NCBI GenBank assembly: GCA_041552135.1
Contig: JBFELL010000146.1
Span: forward strand, 1-7,334
Direction: 5' to 3'
Source: SZUA-186 sp041552135
GTDB lineage: Bacteria; Pseudomonadota; Gammaproteobacteria; UBA9214
Length of the DNA: 7,334 bases
Position 1 is the first letter of the stretch, and the number at the start of each line of letters is the position of its first letter. A program made the translations under genes and the position numbers. Shown here in pieces: positions 6,228 to 7,334 of this stretch. The notes beneath the pieces were generated by a model. The model made no database searches. It was given only the letters and a program-made list of their open reading frames with translations, and was not told the origin of the DNA.

Positions 6228-7334
6228 CTAGATTCCGTATGCCTGGCGCAGCAGTGACACCGGGTGCTCCGGTTTGCGGCCGTCGCGCAGCCCGTTCTCG
6301 ATCTGGTGCCCGGCCATCGGGCAGTCGCTGCTGTAGTGATCGGCCTCGGCCCTGGCGACACGGTTCACCACCGGCCGGCAGATCTTCATGGAGATGTCGT
6401 GGTACTCGCTCTTGACCGCATAGGTACCGTCGTGTCCCGAGCAGCGTTCGATCGCCTCCACCTCGGTATCCGGCACCAGCTGCAGCATGTCGCGCGTCTT
6501 CAGGCCGATGTTCTGCACCCGAAGGTGGCAGGGGACCTGGTAGGCGACCTTGCCCAGGGAGGTCTTGAAATCGGTCCGTAGCTTGTCGTACTTGTGGCGC
6601 AGCATGAGGTATTCGAAGGGATCGTAGATCGCGTCCCGCACCTTGATGACGTCCGGGTCATCGGGAAACATCAGCGGCAGTTCCTGCTTGAACATCAGCA
6701 CGCAGGACGGCACGGGCGCGACGATATCCCAGCCGGCCTCAACCAGGCCGGTCAGCACCGGGATATTGGCCTCCTTCGCCTTGCGCACCGCCTCGAGATC
6801 GCCGAGCTCCAGCTTCGGCATACCGCAGCACTGTTCCTTGCGTGCGATGGTGACGGGGATGTTGTTGTGCTCGAACACCGCCACCAGGTCCTCGCCGACG
6901 TGCGGCTCGTTGTAGTTGCCGTAGCAGGTGGCGAACAGGGCCACCTTGCCGCGCGTCGGACCGGCCGGCTCACCGCCGGCCTCGCCGGCCTTCAGCTTGC
7001 CGAGGCGCTTGCGCAGGGTTTTTGAATGATATTCCGGCAGCACCGCATCCGGGTGCACACCGAGGAGTTTCTCCACCAGCTTGCGTCCGCCCGCAGACCG
7101 GTTGGTGGCGTTGACCATACCGGTAACAATGGGTATGCCGGCCAGGCGGCCCACCGTGTCGGTTGAGGTCAACAGCTTGTCACGGCCGCGCGTCTTGCCC
7201 TGCCTGAACCTCACCGCCTTGGCGCGCAGCATGAGATGCGGAAAGTCGACATTCCACTCGTGCGGCGGGACATAGGGGCACTTGGTCATGTAGCACATGT
7301 CGCACAGGTAGCAGTGATCCACGACATCCCAGTA
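6228..7334 (-). CDS. (Fe-S)-binding protein, GlpC / heterodisulfide reductase-like, partial
   Basis: The N-terminal part lies beyond the right window edge; 368 residues are visible. Numbered from the edge, a ferredoxin-type cluster motif C8-x2-C11-x2-C14-x4-C19-P opens the fragment and would bind a [4Fe-4S] cluster. Two cysteine-rich CCG-type domains follow. The first has C137 (FATC), CCGMP (169-173) and C211 (PSC). The second has C269 (PCHLR), CSG (298-300) followed by GTYAVK, and C338 (DCPMAGHQ). This arrangement is that of GlpC and heterodisulfide reductase subunits, which pass electrons through Fe-S clusters. It is probably not true GlpC, because no glpA or glpB is next to it and a DUF3501 gene lies downstream, the context of a rubrerythrin-linked subfamily. 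The missing segment should hold another cysteine cluster motif. A GTG at 7320-7322 is only an internal codon, since the frame stays open to the edge. It ends in TAG. Confidence 0.9.
   Translation of the reverse strand, partial: YWDVVDHCYLCDMCYMTKCPYVPPHEWNVDFPHLMLRAKAVRFRQGKTRGRDKLLTSTDTVGRLAGIPIVTGMVNATNRSAGGRKLVEKLLGVHPDAVLPEYHSKTLRKRLGKLKAGEAGGEPAGPTRGKVALFATCYGNYNEPHVGEDLVAVFEHNNIPVTIARKEQCCGMPKLELGDLEAVRKAKEANIPVLTGLVEAGWDIVAPVPSCVLMFKQELPLMFPDDPDVIKVRDAIYDPFEYLMLRHKYDKLRTDFKTSLGKVAYQVPCHLRVQNIGLKTRDMLQLVPDTEVEAIERCSGHDGTYAVKSEYHDISMKICRPVVNRVARAEADHYSSDCPMAGHQIENGLRDGRKPEHPVSLLRQAYGI

Noticed and set aside
7320..7322. GTG as the start of the Fe-S protein
   Set aside because: The frame stays open to the window edge (Y-W-D-V before it), and the family has a further N-terminal cysteine cluster region, so the gene is simply cut by the edge.

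Overview
The window looks like ordinary chromosome from a GC-rich gammaproteobacterium. The two large proteins match Escherichia coli topoisomerase IV in length and in nearly all motifs: ParC is 752 aa, the E. coli length, and ParE is 628 aa against 630. The lineage is inferred from this resemblance and from the gene families present; no species can be named.

All five protein genes lie on the minus strand, so transcription runs from right to left. In that order they are: (1) a large (Fe-S)-binding, GlpC/heterodisulfide-reductase-like protein, cut by the right window edge (6228-7334); (2) a DUF3501 protein (5397-5981); (3) a small exported CNP1-like protein (4761-5318); (4) parE (2841-4727); (5) parC (464-2722). 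Genes 1 and 2 belong to a family pair often found with rubrerythrin, so a rubrerythrin gene may lie just beyond the right edge. Genes 3 and 4 are 33 nt apart and are probably co-transcribed, with parC following. ParE (ATPase and TOPRIM) and ParC (DNA cleavage and pinwheel) together form the topoisomerase IV heterotetramer that unlinks daughter chromosomes.

The spacers hold most of the unexplained structure. The parE-parC spacer (2723-2840) is almost filled by three adjacent hairpins. Two are diverged, oppositely oriented copies of one short palindromic repeat, and the third covers the weak ribosome-binding region of parC. The spacer between the Fe-S gene and the DUF3501 gene (5982-6227) holds a different inverted-repeat element made of C-rich and G-rich hairpins (6063-6150). 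A decayed relative of that element lies at 52-222, in the 463-nt gene-free stretch downstream of parC. That stretch contains several hairpins but no supportable gene and no clear terminator.

I found no phage, transposase, CRISPR array, RNA gene or defence system. The most interesting items are the hairpin-packed parE-parC spacer, the repeat element that separates the Fe-S gene from its DUF3501 partner, and the poorly understood Fe-S/DUF3501 module itself.
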